NCBI RefSeq assembly: GCF_049243985.1
Contig: NC_135376.1
Location: forward strand, 39,165,001 to 39,229,000
Source: Paroedura picta
Taxonomy: Eukaryota > Chordata > Lepidosauria > Squamata > Gekkonidae
Direction: 5' to 3'
Length of the DNA stretch: 64,000 bases
The notes under the pieces are model-generated. The model saw nothing but the letters and a program-made list of their open reading frames with translations, was not told where the DNA came from and did no database searches. The position numbers were made by a program, and so were the translations under genes. This document shows, in pieces, positions 34,401-43,331 of the stretch. Within the stretch, counting starts at the first letter, position 1. The number at the start of each line of letters is the position of its first letter.

Positions 34401-37322
34401 GGTCAACACAGTCTTCACTGTTGTAGAAATTGTTTTTATTGAAACCCATATTTTTCATTTGAATTAACTTCCACTCCCTATGCCACCAATTTGAACTGGT
34501 TGTGGTTTTGGTAATCGTAGAATAATGTACATTGTGTTTTTTTAATGGGAAGGGGGAGAGTATTCACAGCTTCAAGTTTATATATATATAAAACAGATTT
34601 TATAAAATGATTAAGATATTAAGGAGCAAGTGACAAAAGAAACAATACAAACACACTAAGGTACTTTCCAGGTATATTTTCCCTAAAACTAACAGTAGGA
34701 GTGAAAATGGGAGAAGAGTTCCTCCAAATGTGATCAGATTGTCAGTTATAGGCTCTTGTCCAGGCTAATCCGTTAAATTCACCTTTTATGAAACTACAAG
34801 AGGAAAAAATAGTGAAGGGAGGTTTGTTTTTTTAATTGCAGCTATTAACATCCATAGCTGGTCAGACATATATCTTACTAATTAGATGTTTCTTGAGTCA
34901 AAGGAATTGAGAGGCTGAGAAGCTTATACTCAATGTGATTATCTTTTCCCTTGAGGGATAAAACTGAATAAAAGTTGCCATTTTTATTGGCTCTTTAACT
35001 TCAGGAGAATTGTCCTTTTTATTGATGGGATTTTCTATAGTCACATCAGGTTGATTTTTCCATTTATTTAGCCACAAGAGCTTTTTAGGACTACACTTTC
35101 TAGATCCTTCAGGTGTTTGCTACAAAAAGCCTCACATAATAAGCAAAGACAGGAGGACAGAAAAATGGGAGAAATGAATGCCAATAACAAGCAAGTTTTT
35201 GCTCTCTCTAGTGGAGAAGATGCAAATGCCAGCATCAAATGGTTTACTGTACCCTCCAAGCTAAATTCCTAAACTTGCTGCTTTATAAACGAGAAAAGCG
35301 GTTGGATGAAATTAAGTCACTGTTTCTTCTGAGTTCCCAGAATCCTGTCTTTATTGGATCAGTTGCCAAGTTTTTACAACTTGCAATGAGGTGTAGTGAA
35401 TGTACCACATCTCATTCTAAAGTATGATTTTAGTTTACCTTATTTGTTTACATTGCAGTAGGATCTTTTGCTCCCTTATATTGTATATTCTAAACATATG
35501 CCAATAAAGGTTTTGTTGGTGATGATTTAATGCACCCATCTTGTTACCATTTCCTGAGCTATAGAAAAACACACTGCTAAATTAGTAGAGCACAGGTTTT
35601 GCATGAATTAAATGCTAGCTTCAATTTCCTGCATTCCAACTGAATGTTCCCAAGCAGAGAGTTAGGCAACTGCCACTCACTGTCTGCAGTAGGGAGTAAG
35701 ATGGACAAATTATTTGACTCCGTACGAGACAGGTATATATGTAATATTGCATTAGCCCACATACTGACACCACACATGATATTAACAGTGTTTCTTTCTA
35801 ATTAAGTTCTGGGCTTAAATAAAATTATTCTTAAAATAAAATATGTTACCATAAGGAGGTATCTGATTTACACATCATTATCTACATTGTGATGTAATTT
35901 AATTTCTACACTGATTGAACAACTGGAATCATGTTTTATGGGCTGGTAACAGAACATAACTGAAAGCAAGTAAATTGTAATCTTTGGTCAGTATCCTTCA
36001 GAATACCCCCACAGCAAAAATCCCTATTTGGGGCCAGTAATACCTTCATTGAAATCGTGCTGAAGCTCTTCCTGCGCTCTACCACTTCAGATTGCAGATG
36101 GGAAACTAAGTATTATAATATTCCCCCATATGAAAGAGAAATCACTGAAAAAATACAAATAAAAGAGGAGGCTGGACTGAACCGGAGATGCTAGCTTTCT
36201 TCATACAAAAAAATCCTGAAACAGCTTCGTCATGTCTTTTCTATAGCCATTTCTGGCTTTTCTGTTTGTATTTTCTTAAATGATGAATGGAGACAGAGTG
36301 TGCAGTGAGACTAGATTATTTCCGCCATTTCTAGCCTATAAAAGTTAAAAATTAGCCAACAAATATCAAAGCTATTAATAAACCTCTGGTGAACATTAAT
36401 AACAACAGAACCCCTTCATTAAAAATCCCGAGTTTGGGTTCCTTCTTGATCTCCGCTAGGTGGAGCTACCATAGAAAGCCCTTAAGTACTGCATCTTGAA
36501 CTGAATAGAGAAGCTAATCACACGCCAATGACATTACCTTTTCACATGAAACGACTATAATAAAACAGGTATAATATGCTTAGATCGCTAGGTCCTGAGA
36601 GTAATAAAGCAGCAGCATCCAGTACCAACGGGAGATTCTAACTTCTTTCCAAGAGCAATCCTTCTCCTCACAACAACCTTGTGAGGCAGGTTAGCGTGAA
36701 GGAGTGACTGACACTGGGGCGCTCTCTCTCTCACACACACACAGAGACAGCCGCCCGCCTCTCCCCCTAAGATGACGCAGGTTCAGTTCCCCACTCTGCT
36801 ATGAAGTCCCCCCGCCCTTGTACATCTCGGAGGGACGGCCTCCCCTTGTCTTTATTCTTTAAAGCAGGAGTAGTCAAACTGCGGCCCTCCAGATGTCAAT
36901 GGACTACAATTCCCATGAGCCCCTGCCAGCAAGTGCTGGGACTCATGGGAATTGTAGTCCGTGAACATCTGGAGGGCCGCAGTTTGAATACCCCTGCTTT
37001 AAAGCCCACTCCTGGCCGGGTTCCCGGAGTGAGCAAGGCCGATCGCCGGTAGGCGCGTAGCTCGCCAGGCGCAGCCTTCTCGCAGACCCAACGGGAGCCC
37101 CGCTCCGTGCCAGGCTAGAAGCCGCTCACCACCCCCACGAAGACAGGGAGCCGTCCCGGCGCCAGCTCCTCCGCAGACGCGGCCGAGGGGCAGCCCAGGC
37201 GCCCGAGAAGGAACGGCGAGAGCCCCGCGGCCAAGGCGGCTCCAGCGGGCCGAGAACCCCTCCGCGCCGGCCCACTCACGCTTATACTCCGCCATGAGCC
37301 GCTTGAGGGCCGTGCCCGCCAT
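25362..37322 (-). CDS. UBE2G2: ubiquitin-conjugating enzyme E2 G2, complete, six coding exons
   Basis: E2 enzyme that builds Lys48-linked ubiquitin chains in ER-associated degradation, working in the family with gp78/AMFR and HRD1 at the cytosolic ER face. Joined exons (37322-37280, 34354-34319, 34232-34187, 28720-28602, 25940-25800, 25474-25362) total 498 bases and give 165 residues, the human length. I see [14 protein letters not shown] at the start, the HPN block (residues 79-81), the active-site region [10 protein letters not shown] with Cys89, the acidic loop [17 protein letters not shown] just after it, and the end QIVQKSLGL. All introns are GT-AG. Differences from the human protein as I recall it are few (Tyr for Phe in [14 protein letters not shown] for RDDREQFY). 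The promoter is CpG-rich. SUMO3 lies upstream in the same orientation. Very confident. Confidence 0.98.
25800..25940 (-). CDS. UBE2G2: UBE2G2 coding exon 5 (catalytic)
   Basis: 141 bp for [18 protein letters not shown] through VVSMLA, with catalytic Cys89 and the acidic loop. Acceptor TTTTCAG|TT, donor GCAG|GTATGG. Confidence 0.97.
26039..26235 (+). repeat. hAT-like fragment, CCACAAAATGGCTGCC family
   Basis: In UBE2G2 intron 5' to exon 5. Starts near CTAGGCCAGGAGTCCTCCGC and contains GGCACCTTTGAAATTCTGAC and AGCCACAAAATGGCTGCCAT; related to 22125-22250. Worn ends. Confidence 0.5.
27755..28452 (-). mobile_element. hAT non-autonomous element, family A, copy 2, interrupted
   Basis: Begins TAGCGATCCCCAACC and ends GGTTGGGGACCACTG (reverse of the copies at 17637 and 38990). 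Perfect 8-bp duplication GTCTAGAC at 27747-27754 and 28453-28460. A second hAT element (27875-28130) is inserted in it. It lies in the UBE2G2 intron between exons 4 and 5. Confidence 0.93.
27875..28130 (+). mobile_element. hAT non-autonomous element, family B, nested in family A
   Basis: Starts CAGTGGTCCCCAACCTGCG and ends AAAGGTTGGGGACCACTG. Perfect 8-bp duplication CTTTACAA at 27867-27874 and 28131-28138. Very CpG-rich, with an internal hairpin: GGCTCCCTCTCCCCGCCC near 27920 pairs with GGGCGGGGAGAGGGA near 28002, around AAGCTTGCGG. Non-coding, although several open frames cross it. Confidence 0.94.
28602..28720 (-). CDS. UBE2G2: UBE2G2 coding exon 4
   Basis: 119 bp for [16 protein letters not shown] through CEMFHPN, including the HPN block of the E2 fold. 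Acceptor TTTACAG|GG, donor AACA|GTAAGT. A nested hAT pair ends only 142 bp downstream of the donor. Confidence 0.97.
28721..31424. other. UBE2G2 intron, no recognised content
   Basis: AT-rich intron sequence between coding exons 3 and 4. Poly-C run at about 29905-29921. No repeat that I can name. Confidence 0.4.
31425..31745 (-). repeat. GC-richer repeat-like block in intron
   Basis: Begins with ATAGTGCAATCCTAAGGAGG, the terminal phrase of a known type of reptile short repeat (compare 25108), and is much richer in GC than its surroundings. Two chance open frames overlap here on the minus strand. The right end is not defined. Confidence 0.35.
32730..33250 (+). mobile_element. old L2-like LINE 3' fragment
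   Basis: Encodes, with breaks, the C-terminal L2 phrases [20 protein letters not shown] and [13 protein letters not shown], then a worn 3' tail (GTACCCTGCCTGTTTAATA). More diverged than the next copy at 33400. Confidence 0.55.
33400..34115 (+). mobile_element. L2-like LINE 3' end
   Basis: Encodes [49 protein letters not shown] and [16 protein letters not shown], the standard C-terminal region of vertebrate L2 reverse transcriptase proteins, with one frame change near 33690. It ends with TATGGGCGGTATATAAATAT and AATGAATAAATAAA. Its end is about 70 bp from UBE2G2 exon 3. Confidence 0.85.
34187..34232 (-). CDS. UBE2G2: UBE2G2 coding exon 3
   Basis: 46 bp for [15 protein letters not shown] and two bases of Met. 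Acceptor AAACAG|GG, donor ATAAT|GTAAGT. An L2 fragment ends about 70 bp downstream in the next intron. Confidence 0.96.
34319..34354 (-). CDS. UBE2G2: UBE2G2 coding exon 2
   Basis: 36-bp micro-exon for [12 protein letters not shown] and one base of Gly. Acceptor TTGTAG|AG, donor GCTG|GTAAG. Only 86 bp of intron separates it from exon 3. Confidence 0.96.
34355..36856. other. UBE2G2 intron 1, mostly unique
   Basis: No exon seen. A short SINE-tail-like phrase CTCACAACAACCTTGTGAGG occurs at 36667, followed by CT and CA microsatellite bases at 36721-36742. Confidence 0.4.
36865..36996. mobile_element. palindromic hAT MITE, copy 5, in UBE2G2 intron 1
   Basis: CAGGAGTAGTCAAACTGCGG to the inverted end GAATACCCCTG, with perfect 8-bp duplication CTTTAAAG at 36857-36864 and 36997-37004. 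Both arms hold ACTACAATTCCCA (36903-36915 plus; 36946-36958 minus), which fits the ACTAYRNNNCCCR pattern bound by ZNF143/THAP11. It ends 284 bp from exon 1. Confidence 0.93.
37280..37322 (-). CDS. UBE2G2: UBE2G2 coding exon 1
   Basis: Encodes [14 protein letters not shown] plus the first base of Gln15. Donor reads AAGC|GTGAGT. The start ATG is the family start. The exon sits in a CpG island and is flanked by two palindromic MITEs. Confidence 0.97.
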
Positions 37323-37494
37323 CGCCCAGCCACCTCGCCGGGAAAGCCGCGCTCGTCCAGCCGCAGGTTTGGTTGCCGGGACCGCAACGCTCTGAGAAGC
37401 TGCTTCCGGGTCGGCAGCGACCATAGAGAGGGAAAACAAAAGCCTCTCTTCTCTGCAACCATAGAGACGTTTGCACCGAGGGGCGGCCGGGACT
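37323..37494 (-). promoter_or_regulatory. UBE2G2: UBE2G2 promoter / 5' UTR, CpG-rich
   Basis: GC- and CpG-rich sequence just upstream of the UBE2G2 ATG; the island extends into intron 1 down to about 37000. A CCGGAAG ETS-type site is at 37403-37409 on the minus strand. No TATA box is seen. The transcription start is not visible. Confidence 0.6.
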
Positions 37495-37502
37495 GACTAG
37501 AC

Positions 37503-37605
37503 CAGGGGTAGTCAAACTGCGGCCCTCCAGATGTCCATGGACTGCAGGGGCTCCTGGGAATTGTAGTCCATGGACATCTGGAGGGCCGCAGTTTGACTAC
37601 CCCTG
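37503..37605. mobile_element. palindromic hAT MITE, copy 6, in UBE2G2 proximal upstream region
   Basis: CAGGGGTAGTCAAACTGCGG to GTTTGACTACCCCTG with perfect 8-bp duplication GACTAGAC at 37495-37502 and 37606-37613. The middle is shortened. One ACTACAATTCCCA motif remains (37555-37567, minus strand), followed by GG, 233 bp upstream of the start codon. Confidence 0.94.
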
Positions 37606-37613
37606 GACTAGAC

Positions 37614-38698
37614 GGAGGCGGCCACACGCCCCCCAAGACTAAGCAAGCCTCGTGTCCTGAAGCAACCTCCTCGCGCTATTGAATGGAGGGTCGGCTTTGG
37701 GAAACACCCCGAGGACGGCCGCGAGAGAAAAGCAGACTGAGAGTCTTTCCCTCCCTGCGGGGAAGCGCCCCATCGGCGTGGGACCAGGCTTTGGCCGCAA
37801 GAGGAGGCGGGGGGTACCTGCAGAGAGACTAACGGGGTATTCCAGGATCAACGTGCACTGGCTACGGCCCGTGGCTTCGGATGCGAGAGGCGCTATAGAA
37901 AACGGGAAGGCAACAGGGCCAGGCAGAACGCGGGAACGACATCAGAGAGAATAACGCGACTTCCCTCTCGTGGCCCTCTTAGAGAAGTACCAAATCCTTC
38001 TTTGTTCCTTTTTATGTATTTTTTTTAAATAAAAAATAAAATACCTAGGCCTTCTCCAAAAGAAAATAAGTCGAACTGACAACTGTCGCCCGCCATGGGG
38101 GGAAGCCAGGCAGTGCGGCACGTCCGGCCGTGGGACTGCCAGGCCCCGGAAAGGCTTCACCGGGGAGGGGGCCCTAGTTTAACTAGAACTCAAAACTTGT
38201 TTATTTTCCCTTACAGAATATCTTTTGTGCCCTTTGTTACTCTGCTGCCATGATCCGACATTCAGTCAAGGCACAAGCTGTCTATGGAAGCCGAGAAGCT
38301 CTTCTGCTATAGATTTTTAAATGCTTTTCAAGAATCACAGATCTTATAATATGTGCATGCACATCTGCCTTCCACTTTTTAAGAAGAAACCTCCATAAAT
38401 CTAAATTGCTATATATAGCATTATAGGGTTATCTTTGCAAAACAATAACAAATACTGTCTACTCTGTCCCTAGTTCAGCCTTTGCTCTGTCCTAGCCCAA
38501 GGACACAGACATATCACAACATAATGGAGGAAAGCATGTCTTCAAAATTATTTAATGTCAAAACATTACGTGTATTGTATGTAAGCTTCCCAACATCCTA
38601 AAGTATGCATTTTAGCTCCTGTCACCCACTTTGCATCCTGACTATCAAGAAAAAGGTGGGGTATGCAACTATTCTAAATATTAATGCTCAAGTCCTGA
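37614..38698. other. intergenic between UBE2G2 and SUMO3
   Basis: GC-rich up to about 38170, then AT-rich. The open frames on both strands at 37639-38160 have no domain and follow from the CpG-rich composition. Confidence 0.4.
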
Positions 38699-38803
38699 AG
38701 ATTACTTATATGCCGCTTTTCTCTACCCAAAGGAGTTTCAAAGCGGCTTACATTCGCCTTCGCTTTCCTCTCCCTACAACGGACACCCTGTGAGGTAGGT
38801 GAG
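38699..38803 (-). mobile_element. tRNA-derived SINE 3' half
   Basis: TTATATGCCGCTTTTCTCTA, AAAGCGGCTTACATTCGCCT and ACGGACACCCTGTGAGGTAG are the reversed tail of the SINE family at 11945 and 63684. The tRNA-like head is missing. Confidence 0.7.
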
Positions 38804-38989
38804 CTAGATTAAAAAATAGATTGCTGCATAAACATTTCTGGAACACATTACACGCATAGTTTTAAGCAAGTTTTTAAATAAAAACTAGCACTGTAATTGA
38901 CAAAATACAAATTACAATGATCCATCTTGTCTTACAGCAAAAGACCTACTGTTAATGTAAAGAGCACATGGCAGTGCAGTCCCTTAACA

Positions 38990-39421
38990 CAGTGGTCCCC
39001 AACCTTTTAAATCACCAGGGACCATTCAATGCTTGACAATTTTACTGAGGCCCGGTGGGGGGGGGGGTAGTTTACTCCTCTACTCTCAACCACTGCTCTA
39101 ACGCTCTCTGACTCTGGTCGCTATGGTAATGTTTAAACATCCCTTCAAAATAAGATACAGACACGCCACAACAATGAACATAAGGAACATTTTATTTTCA
39201 TGGAAATTTGAACTCATGACAATGACAAATCAATGGGAACCCTGAGCTTGTTTCTCTGCAACGAGATAGTCTCATATGGGAGTGATGGGAGACAATGACA
39301 CCCAAAGTGTGTTGTAAAGGGCCGGGGGGGGGGGGAAGGGAGAGAAGGCGTCCTTCGCGGCCCACCTTCAATTAGTCGACGGACCACATGTGGTCCGTGG
39401 CTCACAGGTTGGGGATCGCTA
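38990..39421 (+). mobile_element. hAT non-autonomous element, family A, copy 3
   Basis: CAGTGGTCCCCAACCTTTTA to GGTTGGGGATCGCTA, 432 bp, with perfect 8-bp duplication CCTTAACA at 38982-38989 and 39422-39429. It is an uninterrupted copy of family A and gives its full length. No transposase. Confidence 0.93.
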
Positions 39422-39429
39422 CCTTAACA

Positions 39430-40789
39430 GATGCTTTCCCCTTAGCAGCAACTATCACTTTTTAAAAAATCAAATTTAAACACATCTCATGAACAATGCA
39501 ATTCTAAACTGAGTGTAACTATGCTTAAGTTCCGCAATCAATATCTACCTGCTATCTGCTGGACTGCTCTCTCTATGTAAGATCCCAATACCTAGCCTTT
39601 AATCGGATCATTTTTGGTATATTACCCCAAAATAATAAAATAAACACACATTTTAGGTATAAAAACATGTTATGCTTAGCTAAAACACTTAGAATCAAAA
39701 TTGGTTGAGACTTGTGAGGCAATTTAGAAGAAACCTTCCCTCAAAATGTTTCAGATAGGTTAACAAAACGTCCCTAAAGCTATTATACAGTATTTTACAT
39801 CAGAAAAACTTATAAAACACAGTATTGGAAGCACCATAATATTGGTACATATTTTCATGTGTTAGAATTGAAAAAAATTAAAAAACGGAATACATCCAAA
39901 AGTAGCATTGTTAAATTTATCTAAAGGGGGAAGGAGAAAACATAATCTGTTTTTTTTAATAGCAACAAAACCCAGTTTATCTCAACCCTGGAAATCCACA
40001 GCAAAAATTATTCAGCATATGTATATGGTACCAGCACCCATGGAATTTAACTGAAAAAAAATATCTCAACAGATTAATCAACAAAAACAAGTCAATGTGT
40101 ATGTTTTGTGTATCACCTGGAATCCATTTCTTTTGCTGATCAACACTCTACAGCTCTTCATTCTCTGGCCTACACTCAAAATTTTCTACAAGATATAATT
40201 ATGCAACTTAAGTAAACATAAATGGTGTGTGGAGCTGTAAGATCTTGCCGTAGCTGCCAGGCCAAATGTACAGAAATGATTTTCAGTCATTTTATTTCCC
40301 ATTTCTCAATTTGTTTTCAGCGCAATAAAATACGTAAAGTAACATCTTTACTAAAAGGTATTTTTACTTCCTTTGGCTCTAATAGTTTTACTATAGATGT
40401 ACTAAACCATTTATTTTTGTCTAGTTTGAATGACTCCTAATCATGTTGAGATTTCTGCATTACTGTTGAAAGCACCCCTCCTCAACTGTGTACATCCAAC
40501 ACATCACCCACTAACCCAGATGTTTGTAACAGTACAAGAAAGGTCAATGCCATTTGTTACCATAAAGTAACAAATGTCAGACCTACCTTTAACAACCAAG
40601 TACAATAGAAGCGCTTTTTGGTATACCAGAACTTTCAGGATGCTGAGCACACTTCTCTATGCAGACTCAAGAGACCTTTATTGACATAACTTTTCTAAGC
40701 ATAGGAGACTTGAGAGCCAAGATGGTCTTCTTGGGGTTTCAAGAGTTTCTAGTAAAGCTTCATTACAGCCCTTCAATGGCTGATCTTTC
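39430..40789. other. intergenic, no recognised gene
   Basis: AT-rich. About 39495-39530 carries GCAATTCTAAACTGAGTGTA, a half copy of the short repeat at 25108. Nothing else is supportable. Confidence 0.4.
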
Positions 40790-41245
40790 TCTGGGGTCAT
40801 GGACAAAAGGTAGCAATTGGAGATACAATCAAACTGCTGCAGAGTTCCACAGGGGGCAGTTCTCCAATTTTATTTAACATCTTTTTTTATGCACCCTCTT
40901 GCCCAACTGGTATGGAGGTTCAGACTTGGGTGCCATCAATATGCAGATGACACCCAGCTCTTCCATCTTGATGGCCACCTGGATGGTCCCCCAGAAGCTT
41001 TAGCCAAACGTCTGGAAGCTGTGATGAGATGGATCATGTAAAGGTGTCTGAAGCTCAACCCTTCAAAGACAGGAGGTCCTATGTCTAGGTAGAAAGGGCC
41101 CAAGCAAGGAAGCGCTATTACCCAACCTGGATGGAGTGCAACTGTCAGTGACTCACTCCCCCAGAAAGCTGGGCATGATCCTAGATGGCGACAAAGGTTG
41201 CAAGAGTAGCATGGCCAGCGTTTATAAAATAAATAAAAGCACATT
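40790..41245 (+). mobile_element. L2-like LINE fragment (reverse transcriptase)
   Basis: Encodes CRVPQGAVLQF, then LGCHQYADDTQLF with the intact YADD active-site block, then RCLKLNPSK-like and KLGMILD phrases. Truncated at both ends and broken in frame. Confidence 0.8.
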
Positions 41246-42434
41246 TATGCTACTTAGAAGCAAAGGCAGTGAAGACAAGCCCAGAAAATACTTGCATATG
41301 AAAACACTGTTCACACATCTTTGTACATGTGATTCTGCATCATATTCTTTAACTGTTTCCCATAGCAGTAAGATATGTCTCTTGTTTTTTCTACAGCGCT
41401 GATTACAAGAAGGGCCTTACTCTTTCATATGCATCAGAAGTTCCTCTACTACACAAAAAATATGCTTCATTTTATTGTAGCTATCAAAGCACCAAAGTGT
41501 AACGAATAATACAGTCCCCAATTATTGAATGCAGAACAAGCACCAAAGGGTTACCCTGAACACTACTTCACTCTCAGTAAAAGAAGTTTAATAAAGATGT
41601 ACATATGAATACGTTGTCAGCATTTCAGCAATATAGCTTTGAGTACAGTCATATGAAATGCAGCAGCATTAAGCATAAGCCAAGAGACAGAGTACCAAAC
41701 TATATTTACTGTATACAGTAGTAAAGGACCACAAATATTGTACAAATTGGTGAATAAACAATAACAGATTTAAGAGAACAGATCTCCTTAGCCCAGATAC
41801 AATCAAATGAGAAAATAAGAGTCTTTTCCAGCAGAATGTCCTGCAAGTGGATGATCTAACATGGACAGGTAGATTTAAAAGGCAGAAAAGTGACCATTCT
41901 GAAGCAACAGTGAATAACCTATTGTACGTTAACAGTTATGTTTTCATCTGGAGCATATTCAAAATAGAAGCTGGCTGTCACCACAAAATTGCATTTAAAA
42001 CTTTTCAGAAAGTAACAACGCAAAAATTTCATTAAGAACATCAGGTTGCACTATTAATATTCTGTCTTCAAGAATGTCTCAGTGGTAAATCTACATAATT
42101 GAACTTGAAAGTCCTTTTAGTACCTCCAAATCCATGGCTGGGATCCAAGCAACCTATGTATAAATAACAGTTCTCTATCAAAATCCCTTGTCTCCCACAT
42201 CACTTATATTTTCTAACACTGCATTGCACATGACTCTGAAGAGGATCCTCTTGACCCTCTTGGGAGGAAATCAGAGGCTGCAGTGTGATTGTGGGGCCAG
42301 AAAACCCTGTGGACACTAACAAATAGTATGCACAGCCTTCTGAATCCCAGTTCATGTTCTTCAGTGTATCAAATTAGGGTGGGGAAAAAACTCAAAGTTC
42401 AGATTTCAAAAGGGATGGAAATAAAGTATACATT
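41246..42434. other. intergenic, possible distal SUMO3 3' UTR
   Basis: AT-rich, no recognised repeat. It may partly be 3' UTR if SUMO3 uses a distal poly(A) site. Confidence 0.3.
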
Positions 42435-42695
42435 TTTATTTTTATTAATAACCCAATAAATCAATAATAAGAAGTCATTGAACACTAGCCACTAATAATC
42501 TTTCCTCCATAAATCCCATTAAAATGAACAAGACTTGCACAGACCTTCCAAGAGACTTATGGTCCATTCTTTAAACATTTTACCAAATATACCGGTGCTC
42601 AGCTCTGGACAGGTGAAATGCAAGTTCTACAGCTGCTGACAAACTCAAGACATCCCGTTACTTTTTTAAAAAGTTTGATTCGATGCTATTTTATT
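42435..42695 (-). terminator. candidate SUMO3 poly(A) signals
   Basis: AATAAA on the minus strand at 42690-42695 (about 575 bp past the stop) and a tandem pair at 42435-42440 and 42441-42446 (about 830 bp past). Which is used cannot be told from DNA. Confidence 0.4.
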
Positions 42696-43268
42696 ATGAA
42701 AAACCACATGTACATTTGCATTACTGTAAACTGCCACTATAATCAGCAATGTGTCCACAAGTACTGTCCTTTCTGCATATCCCATTAGCAGCTTTAAAAT
42801 AACTGCATTTAATGGTAAAAAACCTTTTCTTCTTTCGCAAGCCACTTGTTCTGAGAAGAAATTTACTACTTTAAGGAAAAAATATTTCAATATTTACAAT
42901 ACCATAATCAAGCTGTAAAACAAAACCAACAAAAGCCAGACTAAAGACTTCTTGTTTTACAGTAGGTGGGTATTCAGGCCACAGATTTATAACAAGATGA
43001 CAGTAGACAACAGCCAGTATTTTACTCATTTGAAAATTTAATTTCGACTGGGCCCATTTTATGATGCACTTATTTTCCACAGACACAGCTTCGACTTGCA
43101 CACGCATTATATCAGGGACAGGAAAAGAATTTGGGTACGTGTCCTCAGAACGTGAGAAGATTCCTGTATGATTGGCATGTTCATTTGTTTACTATTTAAT
43201 AGCAAATCCAAGGACAGATGATAAAGTGAGTGACATTTTACATTCCTCTTCCCGCAAGGACAGGATGT

Positions 43269-43331
43269 CTACCACACGCCACCCGTCTGCTGCTGAAATA
43301 CATCAATAGTATCTTCATCTTCCATCTCCAA
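43269..43331 (-). CDS. SUMO3: SUMO3 coding exon 4 (terminal)
   Basis: 63 bp for [18 protein letters not shown], then Val-Trp and TAG. Acceptor TTACAG|TTGG. No in-frame splice donor is obvious before the stop, though an alternative last exon cannot be excluded. Confidence 0.95.
   Translation of the reverse strand: MEMEDEDTIDVFQQQTGGVW

Noticed and set aside
2167-37605. CRISPR-like array from the repeated MITE copies
   Set aside because: The six copies are kilobases apart, palindromic, and have their own target duplications; the genome is eukaryotic.
36999-37636. Long minus-strand frames of 146 and 173 codons across UBE2G2 exon 1
   Set aside because: They read into intron 1 or upstream MITE sequence. 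The 146-codon frame only contains the true exon 1 peptide; the spliced gene explains it.
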